A DNA stretch of 64,000 bases from Osedax fenrisi (taxonomy: Eukaryota; Annelida; Polychaeta; Sabellida; Siboglinidae): assembly GCA_964019155.1 (NCBI GenBank), contig OZ025243.1, positions 88,160,945 to 88,224,944 on the forward strand. The letters are read 5' to 3'. Below, piece after piece: positions 1 through 10,610 of the stretch. Position numbers and translations under genes: made by a program. Positions within the stretch are counted from its first letter, which is position 1, and every line of letters starts with the position of its first letter. Under the pieces are notes generated by a model that saw only the letters and a program-made list of their open reading frames with translations, was not told the origin of the DNA and searched no databases.

Positions 1-182
1 TAGTATAATTATACTTATTTATATCTATACTAGGTAGTAACCTACCTATATATTATTGTATTACAATAATATTACTACATTGTTCATATATAAATATTAT
101 CAATATATTATTCGCCATCTAATATTAATCAATTATTTCATAGACTTGGGAGTTCTATTGTATTACTATGTATATAAATTAA

Positions 183-186
<4 letters not shown>

Positions 187-232
<46 letters not shown>
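187..232. repeat. (TA)n microsatellite
   Basis: Pure TA dinucleotide run. Tracts of this kind recur through the window and often sit at the edges of inserted elements, which suggests either preferred TA targets or expansion of AT-rich 3' tails. Confidence 0.97.
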
Positions 233-234
<2 letters not shown>

Positions 235-260
235 ATCTCTATAATTATTTTAATTTATAA

Positions 261-344
261 TTTAAAAGTAAATTAAATATAGTATACAACTATTATAATA
301 TTCATCTATATTATAATAGTTGTATAATATATTTAATTTACTTT

Positions 345-348
<4 letters not shown>
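261..348. repeat. 88-bp hairpin repeat between two (TA)n tracts
   Basis: Left arm 261-301 and right arm 308-348 are reverse complements over 41 bp with one mismatch (g at 282 side against t), around a 6-bp loop tcatct (302-307). The outer ends run into (TA)n on both sides. It could be a minimal MITE (both ends nearly all stem) or a replication-born hairpin; no terminal motif identifies a family. Confidence 0.9.

Positions 349-425
<77 letters not shown>
349..425. repeat. (TA)n microsatellite
   Basis: Uninterrupted TA run of about 77 bp immediately beside the hairpin at 261-348. Confidence 0.97.
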
Positions 426-428
<3 letters not shown>

Positions 429-1756
429 TAGGTTGTAATACATTTTTATTCCACCATAGTTTTAATACCCTCTTAAAGAAAACGGCATTACCCGATTCTA
501 GTTATTACGATATTGCATATATATATATGCATATACTATATAATAATAAATATTATTCACAAAAATACTATTCGAATTTTTTGTTTTTCTTCAACGCATT
601 ATTTTGTTAATAGATATACAAATTATGTTTACTTTAAATTTTATTATATATTACCAATTCGCATATATACATTTTTTTAATTAGCCTTATAGTTTATGAG
701 ATACACGTTGTGGCGGTATTATCCTCCTGTCCAAATTACCCACATTACCCCTACATTATTTATTCTATATATAGAATAAATACTATAATACTATAATACT
801 ATAGTATGCCATATTTTTTAATTGTCTAATTAATCTGAAATATGAAATAATATATATTAACTTTCTAAATATTAGAAATGTGACTTTTTATTTTCATCAA
901 ATAGATTGTTGTCTTACAAACTCTTTTTAAAGTAGATGATAGATATGTTCTATATATAATTTTTGGAAAAGGATATCAATTATTACATACGATACATTGA
1001 TTCATAGAGGGTGTTTAGCGATAGTTTTTAAATCGATTATATCCTATAAACAATATTTCAAATGTAGATGTATAATATATTTATTTAAAATTGAATTAAT
1101 TTGTAATCCAAAAACTTCATTTAATATCATCCTATAGGATACATATATTATATAAATAAGATTTACAAGCCTCACAATGCTAATATGATTTCTCATGTAT
1201 AATATGTAGATTATTGTAATAACATACCCCCATCGTAATTCATCCATAGAAGGTTATCATTTATCAAATGTTAATTGTAAATTTATACATTTAATAGGTA
1301 AAAAAACAGTCATGGGTTTATTCTTTCATTTTTTTAAAATATTATTATTAACATTATTATGAGAGTAATAAGTAAGCCATAATATATATATATATATATA
1401 TATTATAATGATTAAATTAAATTAGTATAATAAAGTAAAGATTATTATCTTTAAATTGCATTATTTTTTTATGAACATAATTACTATTTAATATAATTAT
1501 TAGAATCTATTTCGTATTATATAAACATATAAGTGAATATTATATTTAATTATTGTAATCACTGCTTATTCACGACACTATATATAACTTATAAATGAAT
1601 GGAGAATGAAGAATGGAAAAAAAATTACTAATTTATAAAAACGGAATAATCTAAAAATAGAATTGCCGATAACAATCAATCTGAAACACGGTCGCAGAAC
1701 TATAACGTGGAACAATCGATGGATATAGATATGATATAATGATATACTATGAATGT
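426..1756. other. AT-rich stretch, nothing recognised
   Basis: Very AT-rich sequence with stops in every frame and a short TA tract at 1381-1405. The one open frame here (1044-1247, minus) is short, low-complexity in composition and resembles no family, so it is not called. Confidence 0.7.
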
Positions 1757-1808
1757 TATGGTGTTATGTAACGGTGATAATGCATTATCACCGTTACATA
1801 ACACCATA
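1757..1808. repeat. 52-bp perfect palindrome
   Basis: The sequence reads identically on both strands with no spacer: TATGGTGTTATGTAACGG and onward meets its complement at the atgcat centre. Pairing stops at a G/T mismatch outside 1757/1808. It is less AT-rich than its surroundings. It is too short for a normal transposon and has no evident target duplication. Confidence 0.95.
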
Positions 1809-2764
1809 GTGATGGTTAATGCATATCAGGAGCGACTCCAGTAATTTATCAAGGGGGCAATAAATAACTATGTATATTCATATATCAATCAGATATTTCA
1901 TTTTAACAATACTACTGTAGACTGAACTAGGTAGGAGTATGGATAGTTACCCCTAATACCCCTCCCCAGAGCCTCCCCTATGACGTGTTACATTAATATT
2001 GTTATTCAATCACACTGGGAGATCCGTAGTAGACGAGTCTGAACAATCGGCCCATTGTTGTATGTAGATGTTTGACCGTGTCATATGTGTATTCCATGTT
2101 GTATATTGCAGAGGAGTATGAGGTATAGTAAGCTTGATTTGAGAGAATGCTTTTAAAAAAAAGTTAATATTGTCATATGTGCTTACCTAGAAGAGATCTA
2201 TAATAAAAGAACTATGAAAAAAAAAAGAATATTAAGCCTCCCTACATGTAGAGAACTAGCTCTAATAATCTTACATTGCGCTATAACTAAAACTGACTAT
2301 ATCCAGACGCATACACAACATGTAATAAGCAATCCAACTCAACCCATACCATTACTAAATTATCATCCCAGATGAATATTATCGCAATATTATTGATTTT
2401 GGGTACAAAGATAAGAAGATTTCTACAAAGTTAAAGTAGAAATTGATTATTTCAATGCCACTTACAAAATAATGTATTTTATTTCTATTTTCGATTATTT
2501 TTACACTATCTTTTATTTCTATTTTGATCATTTTTGATCGTTTATTTTTACTATATGATTTATTTCTACTTTCGATTGTTTTTAGTTTATTTTTACGGTA
2601 ACTGTAAAACGTTTTAATTTCTTTAATTTTTTAATTTCGTATTATTCTTTGTTTATTTCTATAACGTATGTTATCGTTAGCAAATATATATACTTTATAC
2701 TTTCGATTATATTTTCGGCTATGTATTTACTTAAATAAATTATCAATCAATCAATCAATAAATG
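1809..2764. other. AT-rich stretch, nothing recognised
   Basis: No coding signal. Holds short poly-A runs, tattttatttctattttcgat-type imperfect repeats at about 2475-2600, and an (AATC)n-like stretch at 2739-2757 just before a LINE tail copy. Confidence 0.6.
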
Positions 2765-3350
2765 AATAATTTTAAAACAATTTTTAAATAATTTATTATA
2801 TCGTTTTATTTTAGATTTTCTATTTTTAATTATTGTATTATGTTATTTATTAATAATGTATTACCTTATATTATCAATATTTATATGTATTTATTTTATA
2901 TATTTTATTTTTAGTATCATTGCTTTAATTTGTATAGTTTTTTTTATATTTTTTATTTGTTATACAATTTTTAATTTTAATGTTTTATTGGTTTACATTT
3001 GTATAGGTTACATATTATACAAATATTTATTTTAAATACATGATGAGAATGGATGTGGGTTTTTTTGTAATTTTATTGTGGTACTTTGTTTTAAATTGTT
3101 CATATTTTATATACCTAAATTAAATAGTAAATCTTATATACATTTTATTTAACATTCTATCAGTATTATAATAATATATTGTCTATCCAAGAAATCTAAT
3201 TTTTATTTTTAATATTTAATATAATATATTCTCGAGTACTTTGAACTGATTCTTTTCATAGCTGGTAATTGTTCGTGTCGGGGATGATGATGAAATTGTT
3301 GTAAGGGGATAGTTCCCTTTAAGGAAAGTAAGTTCTCTATAAGGGGTAAC
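2765..3350 (+). mobile_element. LINE 3'-UTR copy (family of the 55.7-59.2 kb element)
   Basis: This stretch aligns along about 500 bp with 30590-31090: shared blocks include the run from tttagattttct through atgttatttatta, the aaatacatgatgagaatg block, gtggtactttgttttaaatt, and atattctcgagtacttt followed by ggtaat and gttcgtgtc. The same gttcgtgtc block lies downstream of coding LINE sequence at 30.2-30.5 kb and, in diverged form, at 59.03 kb after the LINE at 55.7 kb. It has no coding part, so it is a 5'-truncated dead copy, as is usual for LINE insertions. Confidence 0.7.
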
Positions 3351-3552
3351 GCTTGTTTTAATTTTTTTGAAAATCCAATGTAAAAAGATAGGGATTTTAT
3401 TTTTTTAAATGTATAAGTTTAAAAATTATTAAGCTATTTCAATTTTATAAAATGCATATTGAAGGGAAGGCTGCTCTTTATAGTTTATTATAGCATTCCA
3501 CGAAAATATTATGTATTTTCGTAAATACAACGCATCATAGATAGTTATAGAT

Positions 3553-3801
3553 TCAGAAGTTAGAAGAGATAGTAGGATGAGTGAATGTTAGAAGAGAACT
3601 GGGTCTAGAAAATATGACAGTATCAGTTTTAGTCATATTTAAAGAAAGAGAGATGTGAGATAACCATTCAGTGAGATCAATAATACAATTAAACATAGAC
3701 ATTTTAATCAGATCAGAATAACTAGAACTGGAAAATGACGTATATATCTGTAAATAATCGGCATAAAGATGATAATGAATATTGGGATATTTATGAAACA
3801 T
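3553..3801 (-). pseudogene. LINE reverse transcriptase fragment with YADY active site
   Basis: An 82-residue minus-strand frame covers the RT palm around the catalytic motif: KYPNIHYHLYADYLQIYTSF, then a thumb-like part with SLNMTKTDTVIFSRP. The equivalent stretch of the LINE at 4.1-7.4 kb reads KYPNIYYHIYADD, so both come from related CR1/L2-like elements. The second catalytic aspartate is Tyr here (GAT to TAT), which should abolish polymerisation. Only the RT centre survives; there is no endonuclease or tail nearby. It is a relic. Confidence 0.8.
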
Positions 3802-4103
3802 TTATTTTATAGGAATTTATTTTTATTTTTAATGGGGACGACGTCCCTTTAAAAATTAATATACAATGAATAAGAATGTTTACATTACAATATATACAAT
3901 TTTGGAAATATAGTTTTTACATAGATATATTCAAGATTGTATTATGAAATTTTGAACATATATAATATACTAAGGAAGTAACACTATAAAATTAGTCAAA
4001 TATTTGTTGCTGTTTTTTTCATTTCTTTTGTGTCAAAAATATTAAAAAATAATATTTTTGAAACTTTCATTTTTTTTATTTCAAATATATTAAAAAAATA
4101 TAT
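3802..4103. other. AT-rich spacer
   Basis: Non-coding spacer between two minus-strand LINE pieces. Contains a short palindrome ggggacgacgtccc at 3834-3847. Nothing else recognised. Confidence 0.6.
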
Positions 4104-4122
4104 AGGATAGGATAGGATAGGA
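4104..4122 (-). repeat. (ATCCT)n 3' tail of LINE
   Basis: About four pentamer units at the 3' end of the minus-strand LINE. Short tandem repeats in place of poly(A) mark 3' ends of CR1/L2-group LINEs; the plus-strand LINE ending at 38299 has a comparable (TTATC)n. Confidence 0.85.
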
Positions 4123-4270
4123 TGGTTTATTTATACACCAAATATGGTAAAGAAAGATTACCCTCACTGGTGTTGTGAACGAACAAACAAAACGAAACAA
4201 TAACATTAAATAAGGTAGCAATATAATATATAAAAATAGAGATGGAACCAGATCAACATCAAGGAGAGGG

Positions 4271-5069
4271 TTACTTTAATTTTAAATTTAAATAGTCTTT
4301 GAGACTATTAGCAAATACGTGAGGCGACTTCAATCTTCTTAGGCGGTAAGGCAACAGATTCCATGTAGTAGGAGCCATGCTTGTAAAGGAGCGAGAACGC
4401 ATCACGTTACGAGTAACAGGTAAGTCAAGTAGTGTGGCATCAGACGAGCGCAGATGTGGGAGGATGTTGCGACGAGTGAGCAATGCACGTAAGTAGGTCT
4501 GCCTAGGAATAGTGTTTTATTTGTTAAGCAGAGAAGCCTAAATTGGCACCGTTTTCTAAACGATAGCCATTTCATATTGCATTGGTGGGTGTCAGTTAAA
4601 GCATGATCCCGTCGCTTAAGCCTATGAACTAATCTTACGGATGAGCGAATAATTCGGTCAATTTTAATAACTTCAGAGTTCTTAATTCCGTAGAATAGAG
4701 AACAGCAATAGTCTATTCGAGATAATACTAGGGCATTGAGAAGGCGCTTAGTGATGTTGGGCGAACAATAGTTTCTAATGTGACGAATTTTTCTCAAATA
4801 GAGATTAGCGGATTTAGAGATTGCATTTATATGAGCACCGTACGATAGAGTACTATCAATTAAAACACCAAGATTGCGCACAGATTCAGAAGGTTTAATA
4901 ATTATACCGTCAATTGACAGAGTAGGGAAAGTGACAGGTACCTTCGAGATGTTAAGAAGTTCAGTTTTGGAAGTATTGACTAAGAGGTCATTAGTTAGTA
5001 ACCAGTAAGTGATCTCAGAAGTACAATCTGACAGCTCAGAGTTAGAGTTCATAGAGTCAATGGGCAGTT
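4271..5069 (-). pseudogene. LINE ORF2 C-terminal part: thumb and C-terminal domain
   Basis: After the YADD motif the frame reads SMNSNSELSDCTSEITYWLL, then NTSKTELLNISK, NLGVLIDSTLSYGAHI, LRKIRHIRNYCS, LVLSRIDYCCSLFYGI and RLVHRLKRRDH, the usual thumb region of CR1-type RT. A second frameshift near 4500 moves the last part to another frame: LTRRNILPHLRSSDATLL, RNVMRSRSFTSMAPTTWNLL, LKSPHVFANSLKDYL and a stop at 4271. That ending (serine-rich, TWNLLP, then FANSLK) is the standard C-terminus of these LINEs. Confidence 0.88.
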
Positions 5070-6149
5070 TCAGTAGTAGTTGAATGTCATCAGCATATAT
5101 GTGGTAATAGATATTAGGGTATTTGCGAATAATATTAGAGATAGGACGTAAGTATATAGAGAAGAGAAGTGGCCCAAAACTGACCCCTGAGGGACCCCTT
5201 TAAGAATATTGGTGGGAGGTGATATGAAGTCATTGATTTTAACAGACGAAGTTCGATCAGTGATGAACGACATCAGCCACTTAAGGGGGGAACCTTCAAT
5301 ACCAAGTTCGATGATACGGTTAATTAGTATCGAATGGTTGAGCATGTCAAATGCACTAGAAAGGTCAATCAGGAGTAGTTGTACGCAATGAGAAGAGTCA
5401 AGCGAGTTATGAATCAGGTCAGTGACATGTGTGAGGGCAGTCTCAGTAGAGAAAGATTTTCTATAAGCACTTTGAAAGTAATCAAGCAGATTGTTATTTT
5501 CAAGGTAATTAATGAGCTGACGACTGACCACACGTTCCATGATTTTACTTAATATTGGAAGTTGCGAGATCGGTCGGTAATTGGTCAATACATCTGGATC
5601 AAGATACGGTTTTTTTAGAATGGGCTTAATAATGGCATATTTCAAGGAACTGACCATGATTCCATCGTCAAGTGATTGAGAGATCAAGTAAAGTATTGCA
5701 TTTTCAGTTATAGGGACAATGTTCTTAAAAACAACGAGTGGTAATGGGTCAATTGGGGAAGTGGAATTAGCAGTGAGAATCAAGTTACGGATTTCGGTAA
5801 TAGAAGGAGGAGTGAAACAAGAGAGTTTGCAAGATATAGGGTTAGTCGTTATATGAGCATAAAGTGTCATCGGTAATTGCGCCAATTTAGAGCTGATGTT
5901 GTCGAATATATGGGAGAGCTTAGTAGACAAGGAGGAGACAAAAGAAGAACACAGAGCAGCATCAGGTAGTGCAGTAGACTTAGATTTGATGTTGGTACCA
6001 AGGATGCTATTAGCCATTTTAAAAATTTTTCGAGTGTCATTTCCACAAGCATTAAATTTCGATTCATAATAGGACGTTTTATGTAGATTTAATTCATGTT
6101 TATAGGCTTTCCTCGCTATCAGAAATTTAGATTTGTGAGAGGGGGACAT
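5070..6149 (-). pseudogene. LINE ORF2 middle part: reverse transcriptase fingers and palm
   Basis: 359 residues in the same frame as the endonuclease part upstream. RT blocks seen: SPIDPLPL (131-138), IIKPILKK (173-180), NYRPISQLP (190-198), FQSAYRKSFSTETAL (225-239), LLIDLSSAFDMLNHSIL (259-275) and KGVPQGSVLG (317-326). Directly after GSVLG the frame slips by one base. The catalytic YADD motif (HIYADDIQLLLK, about 5075-5110) is intact but lies in another frame. The RT fold is thus complete at DNA level but not translatable as one chain. Confidence 0.9.
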
Positions 6150-6176
6150 GTTAATCTTACGCTCAAGTTTCCTTAA

Positions 6177-7079
6177 TTAACGTTTCATTATAGCAAGATG
6201 AGAAGAAAACCAAGGTGATGAAGTATGTAGAGTGAAGTAACGAGATTTTAAAGGAACTAAGTTATTCAAAGTAGATGAAAGACAGTAATTTAAAATATCA
6301 AACGATATGTGATCACTGGATAATCTATTCTCAAATTGTAGGCCTAGTTCATGATAGTTTAATTTCCTCAACTCCCTATAAAAAACTAATGACTTAGTTG
6401 ATACAGGTTTCCTTAGAGAAATAGATGTATGAATCAGATAATGATCAGTTAAGAGATCAGAACGAATACAGGGTGAAATGAACTGAGTGGGTGTATCATT
6501 AGGAGTAAAAATCAGATTAAGAATATTGCCACTTGTGTGAGTAGGACAGGATATATGTTGATGAAGACCAAGGGATTCAGTTAATTGCCTAAATAAGGAA
6601 TGGGGTTGAGACATGGAGTCAAAATGATAATTGAAATCGCCCATACAAATGAATTTAAAAGAGCTAGAATGTAAGCCATTATTTATGCAATCAGAGAATT
6701 CATCAAAGAAGATGGAATAATCAGGCCTAGGAGGCCGATAAATAACTATAATACGAAGTATATCGAAAGGGAAATTAAATGTGCAAGATAAGCAATCACT
6801 ATAAGAAAAAGTAACAGAAGAAATGGAAGGCGTTGGTAAGTCCATATGAATTAAGATACCAACGCCTCCCCCACGACCATAATTACGAGGTTGGAGATAA
6901 AGATTATAACCCGCCTCGCAGCACAATGAGAATATATCCGTATCATCAATGCTAATCCAGGTTTCAGTGATCCCAATAATAGAGATAGGTTTAATTTTTA
7001 GATAGGAAAGGAGTAGTACAATATTAGAGCGAAGACATCGAATATTAATAAGGGAAATGCTAATTACATCAGATAACAT
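6177..7079 (-). pseudogene. LINE ORF2 N-terminal part: AP endonuclease domain
   Basis: 300 residues starting at the ATG 6 nt after ORF1. The APE-type endonuclease motifs are in order: NIRCLRSN (Asn about 12), IIGITETWI (Glu 39), YGRGGGVGILI (68-77), IYRPPRPD (about 113-120), MGDFNYHFD (146-154), LNLIFT (187) and TDHYLI (211). Most relatives have Asp where this copy has Asn in LNLIFT, and Ser in place of Thr in SDH. The frame ends MKR-stop and continues open in the same frame with LRKLERKIN into the RT part, so the stop is a point mutation and not the natural end. Confidence 0.9.
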
Positions 7080-7085
7080 ACATAG

Positions 7086-7360
7086 TCACTTTTTATTAGA
7101 CTCAGTCTCAGATTTTGATTTTGAAAAAGCCGCAAAAGATATCTTCCATGCGGATATTTCCTCTTGCGTAGGGTTATATTTATCAGATATCCAGTCAATC
7201 TTATCATTGATAGTTCTTCTTAACTCATAACAATTAGTTCTTTTATTAAATACCGATTTGAGGGACTTAATGGAACCTGATTTAATAGCATGATAATACA
7301 GCAAGCCCAATTTCCTAGTATCGAGTGATAATGACTGGAATATAAACAGTTTATCATATT
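7086..7360 (-). pseudogene. LINE ORF1 C-terminal fragment
   Basis: The frame is open from about 7360 (reading DKLFIFQSLSLDTRKLG) through 7310 to a TGA at 7086-7088, with no start codon at the truncated 5' end. The tail is lysine/serine-rich (FSKSKSETESNKK). It ends 6 nt before the ORF2 ATG (TGA CTATGT ATG), a spacing that would suit reinitiation or a similar coupled mechanism. No esterase or zinc-knuckle motif is left in this piece. ORF1 products of such LINEs bind RNA; that role is assumed from position only. Confidence 0.65.
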
Positions 7361-8087
7361 TATTATCAAATATATATTTGTATTTAAATGACTTATATAT
7401 AAATAAATATATTATTGCAATACAATTATAAAAAATAGTCTGTACTTAATATTTAATACATATTTATGAAAAAAAACGTAATATTTTGGACAACTTTTAA
7501 TATTGCCGAAAATCATTATATAAATATTAAAAAAAAATGTTGTTAACTTATGATTGGTTATAGAGTATATATTTTTTTTAAATTTGTATATGACTTTTTT
7601 AATATGTAAACACTTTAATAGTAAATTATAAATATATTGGTAAATATATTTATAATATATATAGGTAAATTCCTACATATATATTTAATATATATTTATA
7701 TTTGATCTAAACATACTAATCGTACAAAATTACCAGATTTATATGATTAATTAACTTCATTTAATTTTAAGATTATCAATTATCAATATATTTACTATTA
7801 TAATAAATAAATGTAATTACTAATATGAATATTTATTACAATATATTCGTTATATATTATAAAAATTATAAATATTATAGAGTATACATTAAAAAATAAA
7901 ATAGGACTTAGATAGAAAATGCTGTAATAGTTTTCATTCCATAATGGTTATATTAATTAATACTGCAACGTGTCATCGATTAAATAAGTAATCTAACCGA
8001 ATAATTTTGCTAGTACACAGTTAGAAAAATATGGTACTAGAGGGTGTTTGAAAAGGATACAGTCGTTGTCCCCCAGATGCCACATAT
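7361..8087. other. AT-rich stretch
   Basis: No coding potential beyond about 7360. Very AT-rich (atatata and aaataaat runs). The last 60 bp (about 8040-8100) are less AT-rich and lead into the minisatellite, with a short ccacatatatgtgg palindrome at 8079-8092. Confidence 0.6.
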
Positions 8088-8127
8088 ATGTGGCTTTTTG
8101 AGAATGACCTACGGGACCATAGCTTTG

Positions 8128-8862
8128 TTCCATTTGAAAGCGAGTTCATGTACCATTTGAAAAGGGCTAATGTACCATTTGAAAACGAGCTTATGTACCA
8201 TTTGAAAAGGGCTAATGTACCATTTGAAAACGAGCTCATGTACCATTTGAAAACGAGCTCATGTACCATTTGAAAAGGGCTAATGTACCATTTGAAAACG
8301 AGCTCATGTACCATTTGAAAACGAGCTCGTGTACCATTTGAAAACGAGCTCGTGTACCATTTGAAAACGAGCTCATGTACCATTTGAAAACGAGCTCATG
8401 TACCATTTGAAAACGAGATATTGTACCATTTGAAAACGAGCTATTGTACCATTTGAAAACGAGCTATTGTACCATTTGAAAACGAGCTCATGTACCATTT
8501 GAAAACGAGCTCATGTACCATTTGAAAACGAGCTCATGTACCATTTGAAAACGAGCTATTGTACCATTTGAAAACGAGCTATTGTACCATTTGAAAACGA
8601 GCTATTGTACCATTTGAAAACGAGCTCATGTACCATTTGAAAACAAGCTCATGTACCATTTGAAAACGAGCTATTGTACCATTTGAAAACGAGCTAATGT
8701 ACCATTTGAAAACAAGCTAATGTACCATTTGAAAACAAACTAAAGTACCATCTGGATAAAGGCTAATGTACCATTTGAAAACTAACTAAAGTACCATCTG
8801 AACAAGGGTTAATGTAACATCTGAACTAGGGTTAATGTTCCATTTTAAAATGAGCTAATATA
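8128..8862. repeat. 23-bp minisatellite (GTACCATTTGAAAACGAGCTCAT)n, core unit tgtaccatttgaaaac
   Basis: About 32 head-to-tail units of 22-23 bp. The invariant part is GTACCATTTGAAAAC; the rest varies as gagctcat, gagctatt or gggctaat. Units of one type cluster in short blocks. Units become degenerate from 8740 onward (gtaccatctgaac, ctgaactagg), so the array decays toward its right end. Both strands are open for up to 120 codons because the unit lacks stops in some frames; those frames are not genes. Diverged relatives of the same unit occur at 22235-23115 and single gtaccatt words at 27510-27560. Confidence 0.96.
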
Positions 8863-8869
8863 CCTACAA

Positions 8870-9633
8870 AAATAAGCAAGTGCAGCATTAGAAAATAGTT
8901 TATTATAATATTTTATATCTGGAACCAGTTACAATATGTAATATATACTATATAAACAATAATATATAATAGTAATATATATGTATATAATTAAATAATT
9001 AGATAATGAATGAAATAAGATATATTAATTTTTATATATATTTTTTTTATTAAATTTAACAATTTTGTAGTTTTAAATTCTATACAAATTAAATTATTTA
9101 TAAAATACATGTATTATAAATATTAAATGGGTATTTAATGTTAAACAATTGGTATATGATAAAATATACATTAAAGGCATTAAATAAATCATTATTTATA
9201 TAAATGATTTGATTCTCACATATTATTGTGCACTGTCCATCTCTCCAAAATATCATTGGAGCTTTAGTAATACCCTGTGTAAAAGAAATATTGATTAATA
9301 TATATATATAAAAAATCTCTAATTATATGTTCTAGATAATAAACAAATATTGAAAATATAACATATAATACAGTAGAAAATATAAGCCTAAGCCTATAGA
9401 ATTTTATTTAAATATATAATTAATAAAATAGTATATATTCTAAATATATTTTCTATATAAGAAACAAGTATTGCTTTATGCCAAAGATATTACGAATAAA
9501 TCTTTAAAACGAACAACTCTTGCTCAGATACAATTAGAATTAGTAATTATTAACTAAGAAAAAATGTAAAGCTTAGTAATGCAGAATCAGGAATAGCTAC
9601 AATTAATAAATACTATATATCATATTAATCAAG
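8870..9633. other. AT-rich stretch upstream of a Helitron-type end
   Basis: No ORF. Could be the body of a non-autonomous Helitron ending at 9664, but no 5' terminus (TC... in an AT target) could be picked out. Confidence 0.4.
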
Positions 9634-9664
9634 AACCGAGCAAAGCCGGTTAGGGTACAGCTAG
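9634..9664 (+). mobile_element. Helitron-type 3' terminus (hairpin plus CTAG)
   Basis: AACCG (9634-9638) pairs with CGGTT (9647-9651) around agcaaagc, followed after AGGGTACAG by CTAG (9661-9664) and then a T. A GC-rich hairpin 10-12 nt before a terminal CTRR, with insertion in an A-T site, is the hallmark of Helitron 3' ends; the gagcaaagc...ggtacagctagt wording is like many insect Helitrons. The element itself must lie to the left; its start and any Rep/helicase gene are not visible, so it is non-autonomous or truncated. Confidence 0.72.
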
Positions 9665-9767
9665 TATATTATAATGCATTACTAACAGGAATTTAATTAT
9701 CTAATATCTAACTTCATTAAATTTATAAAAAATAGCGAGATATGAATCTAAAGTTTCTAAATATAAT

Positions 9768-10440
9768 GTTTAGTATATGATGTAAATATGAGGAGTATAT
9801 TTATATAAAGAATAGATGTCACATTACAGACTTACAGACACACACACACACACTATAATAGAAAATAATTGAAATTCAATAAAAATACAATTTCATAGAA
9901 ATTGATTCAATAAAAAATATTTTATTACAATTCTATAGAATAAAATTATATAAAAAAATAATACAATAGAAAATATTAAAAAATTATATAAAAAATAAGG
10001 TATTTTTATGATTTTGATATCCCTGTTTTTATATATTAAATTAATATACTTCATTCTTGTGTATACAATACATTAATAATAAACTATATTTTTATCAATT
10101 TGTATAATAAACTATACTTTTATTAATCATTTTTAAAATTAAAAGGATAGAATGATTTTATATCTTTAAATTGTTTATGAAAAACACCAAAAACCACAAA
10201 AACCTCAGTAAAACCCAAAAACCACAGCAACATATTTTGGATTTTTGCCATCCCTGCACACATTTAATACATTATTTTAATAATAATTAATTATATTTTA
10301 AAGTAAAATAATTTGTGAAAAACAAATGAAATGAGAACACCCCTTAATAATAATAATTATAGACATTAATTGAATATTAACATTATATTTATCTGAAATT
10401 GTGATATATATAATATAATAATTAATAATATTAAAAATAT
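9768..10440. repeat. Broken satellite monomers at the left edge of the array
   Basis: 9768-9830 matches the tgtttagtatatgatgtaaatatgagg part of the satellite and 10255-10440 matches the following tttaatacattattttaataataatt through tgaatattaacattatatttatctgaaat part. Between them about 420 bp of other sequence ((CA)n at 9840-9851, poly-A-rich) has been inserted or expanded. The Ser/Asp-coding core of the monomer is missing here. Confidence 0.75.
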
Positions 10441-10610
10441 CTTTCTATTTTCCTATGCATGTATATGTTATGAATATATTACAAAAAAAATTAGATCAAT
10501 TGAATGTATAGAATATCAGTTCTATTTTGTTTAGTGGACCTATGTTTTTCCTATCTATTTATACACGAAATTGGCAAATTGCGTGTTATGAGCGGGATTC
10601 CCTTAAGTAT
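10440..10610 (+). repeat. Dispersed repeat, inverted copy at 34433-34590
   Basis: The block with tatgcatgtatat, tagaatatca, tctatttttgtt, cctatgtttttcctatcta, tttatacacgaaattgg and aattgcgtgttatg is found in reverse complement at 34433-34590 with about 80-85% agreement by eye. The conserved centre (tatgtttttcctatctatttatacacg) is nearly identical. No ORF; family unknown. Confidence 0.8.

Larger units (their letters stand above)
4104..7360 (-). mobile_element. CR1/L2-like LINE, 5'-truncated, nearly intact
   Basis: A minus-strand non-LTR retrotransposon reading from the end of ORF1 (7360-7086) through ORF2 (7079 to 4271), a short 3' UTR and an (ATCCT)n tail at 4122-4104. The pentamer tail, the wording of the RT motifs (YRPISQLP, FQSAYRKSFSTETA, IDLSSAFD) and the C-terminal RSFTSMAPTTWNLLPYRLR block are typical of the CR1/L2 group. 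The 5' end is lost within ORF1. Damage to ORF2 is light: one in-frame stop near 6177, a single-base frameshift near 5175 and another near 4500. That suggests a fairly recent insertion. Confidence 0.88.

Noticed and set aside
8021..8383. 120-codon minus-strand and 61-codon plus-strand open frames
   Set aside because: Direct translations of the 23-bp minisatellite; the peptide just repeats VHELVFKWY-type units.
8128..8862. CRISPR-like appearance of regular repeats
   Set aside because: Head-to-tail 23-bp units without unique spacers, in a eukaryotic setting; it is a minisatellite. The same holds for 19.0-20.3 and 59.8-64.0 kb.
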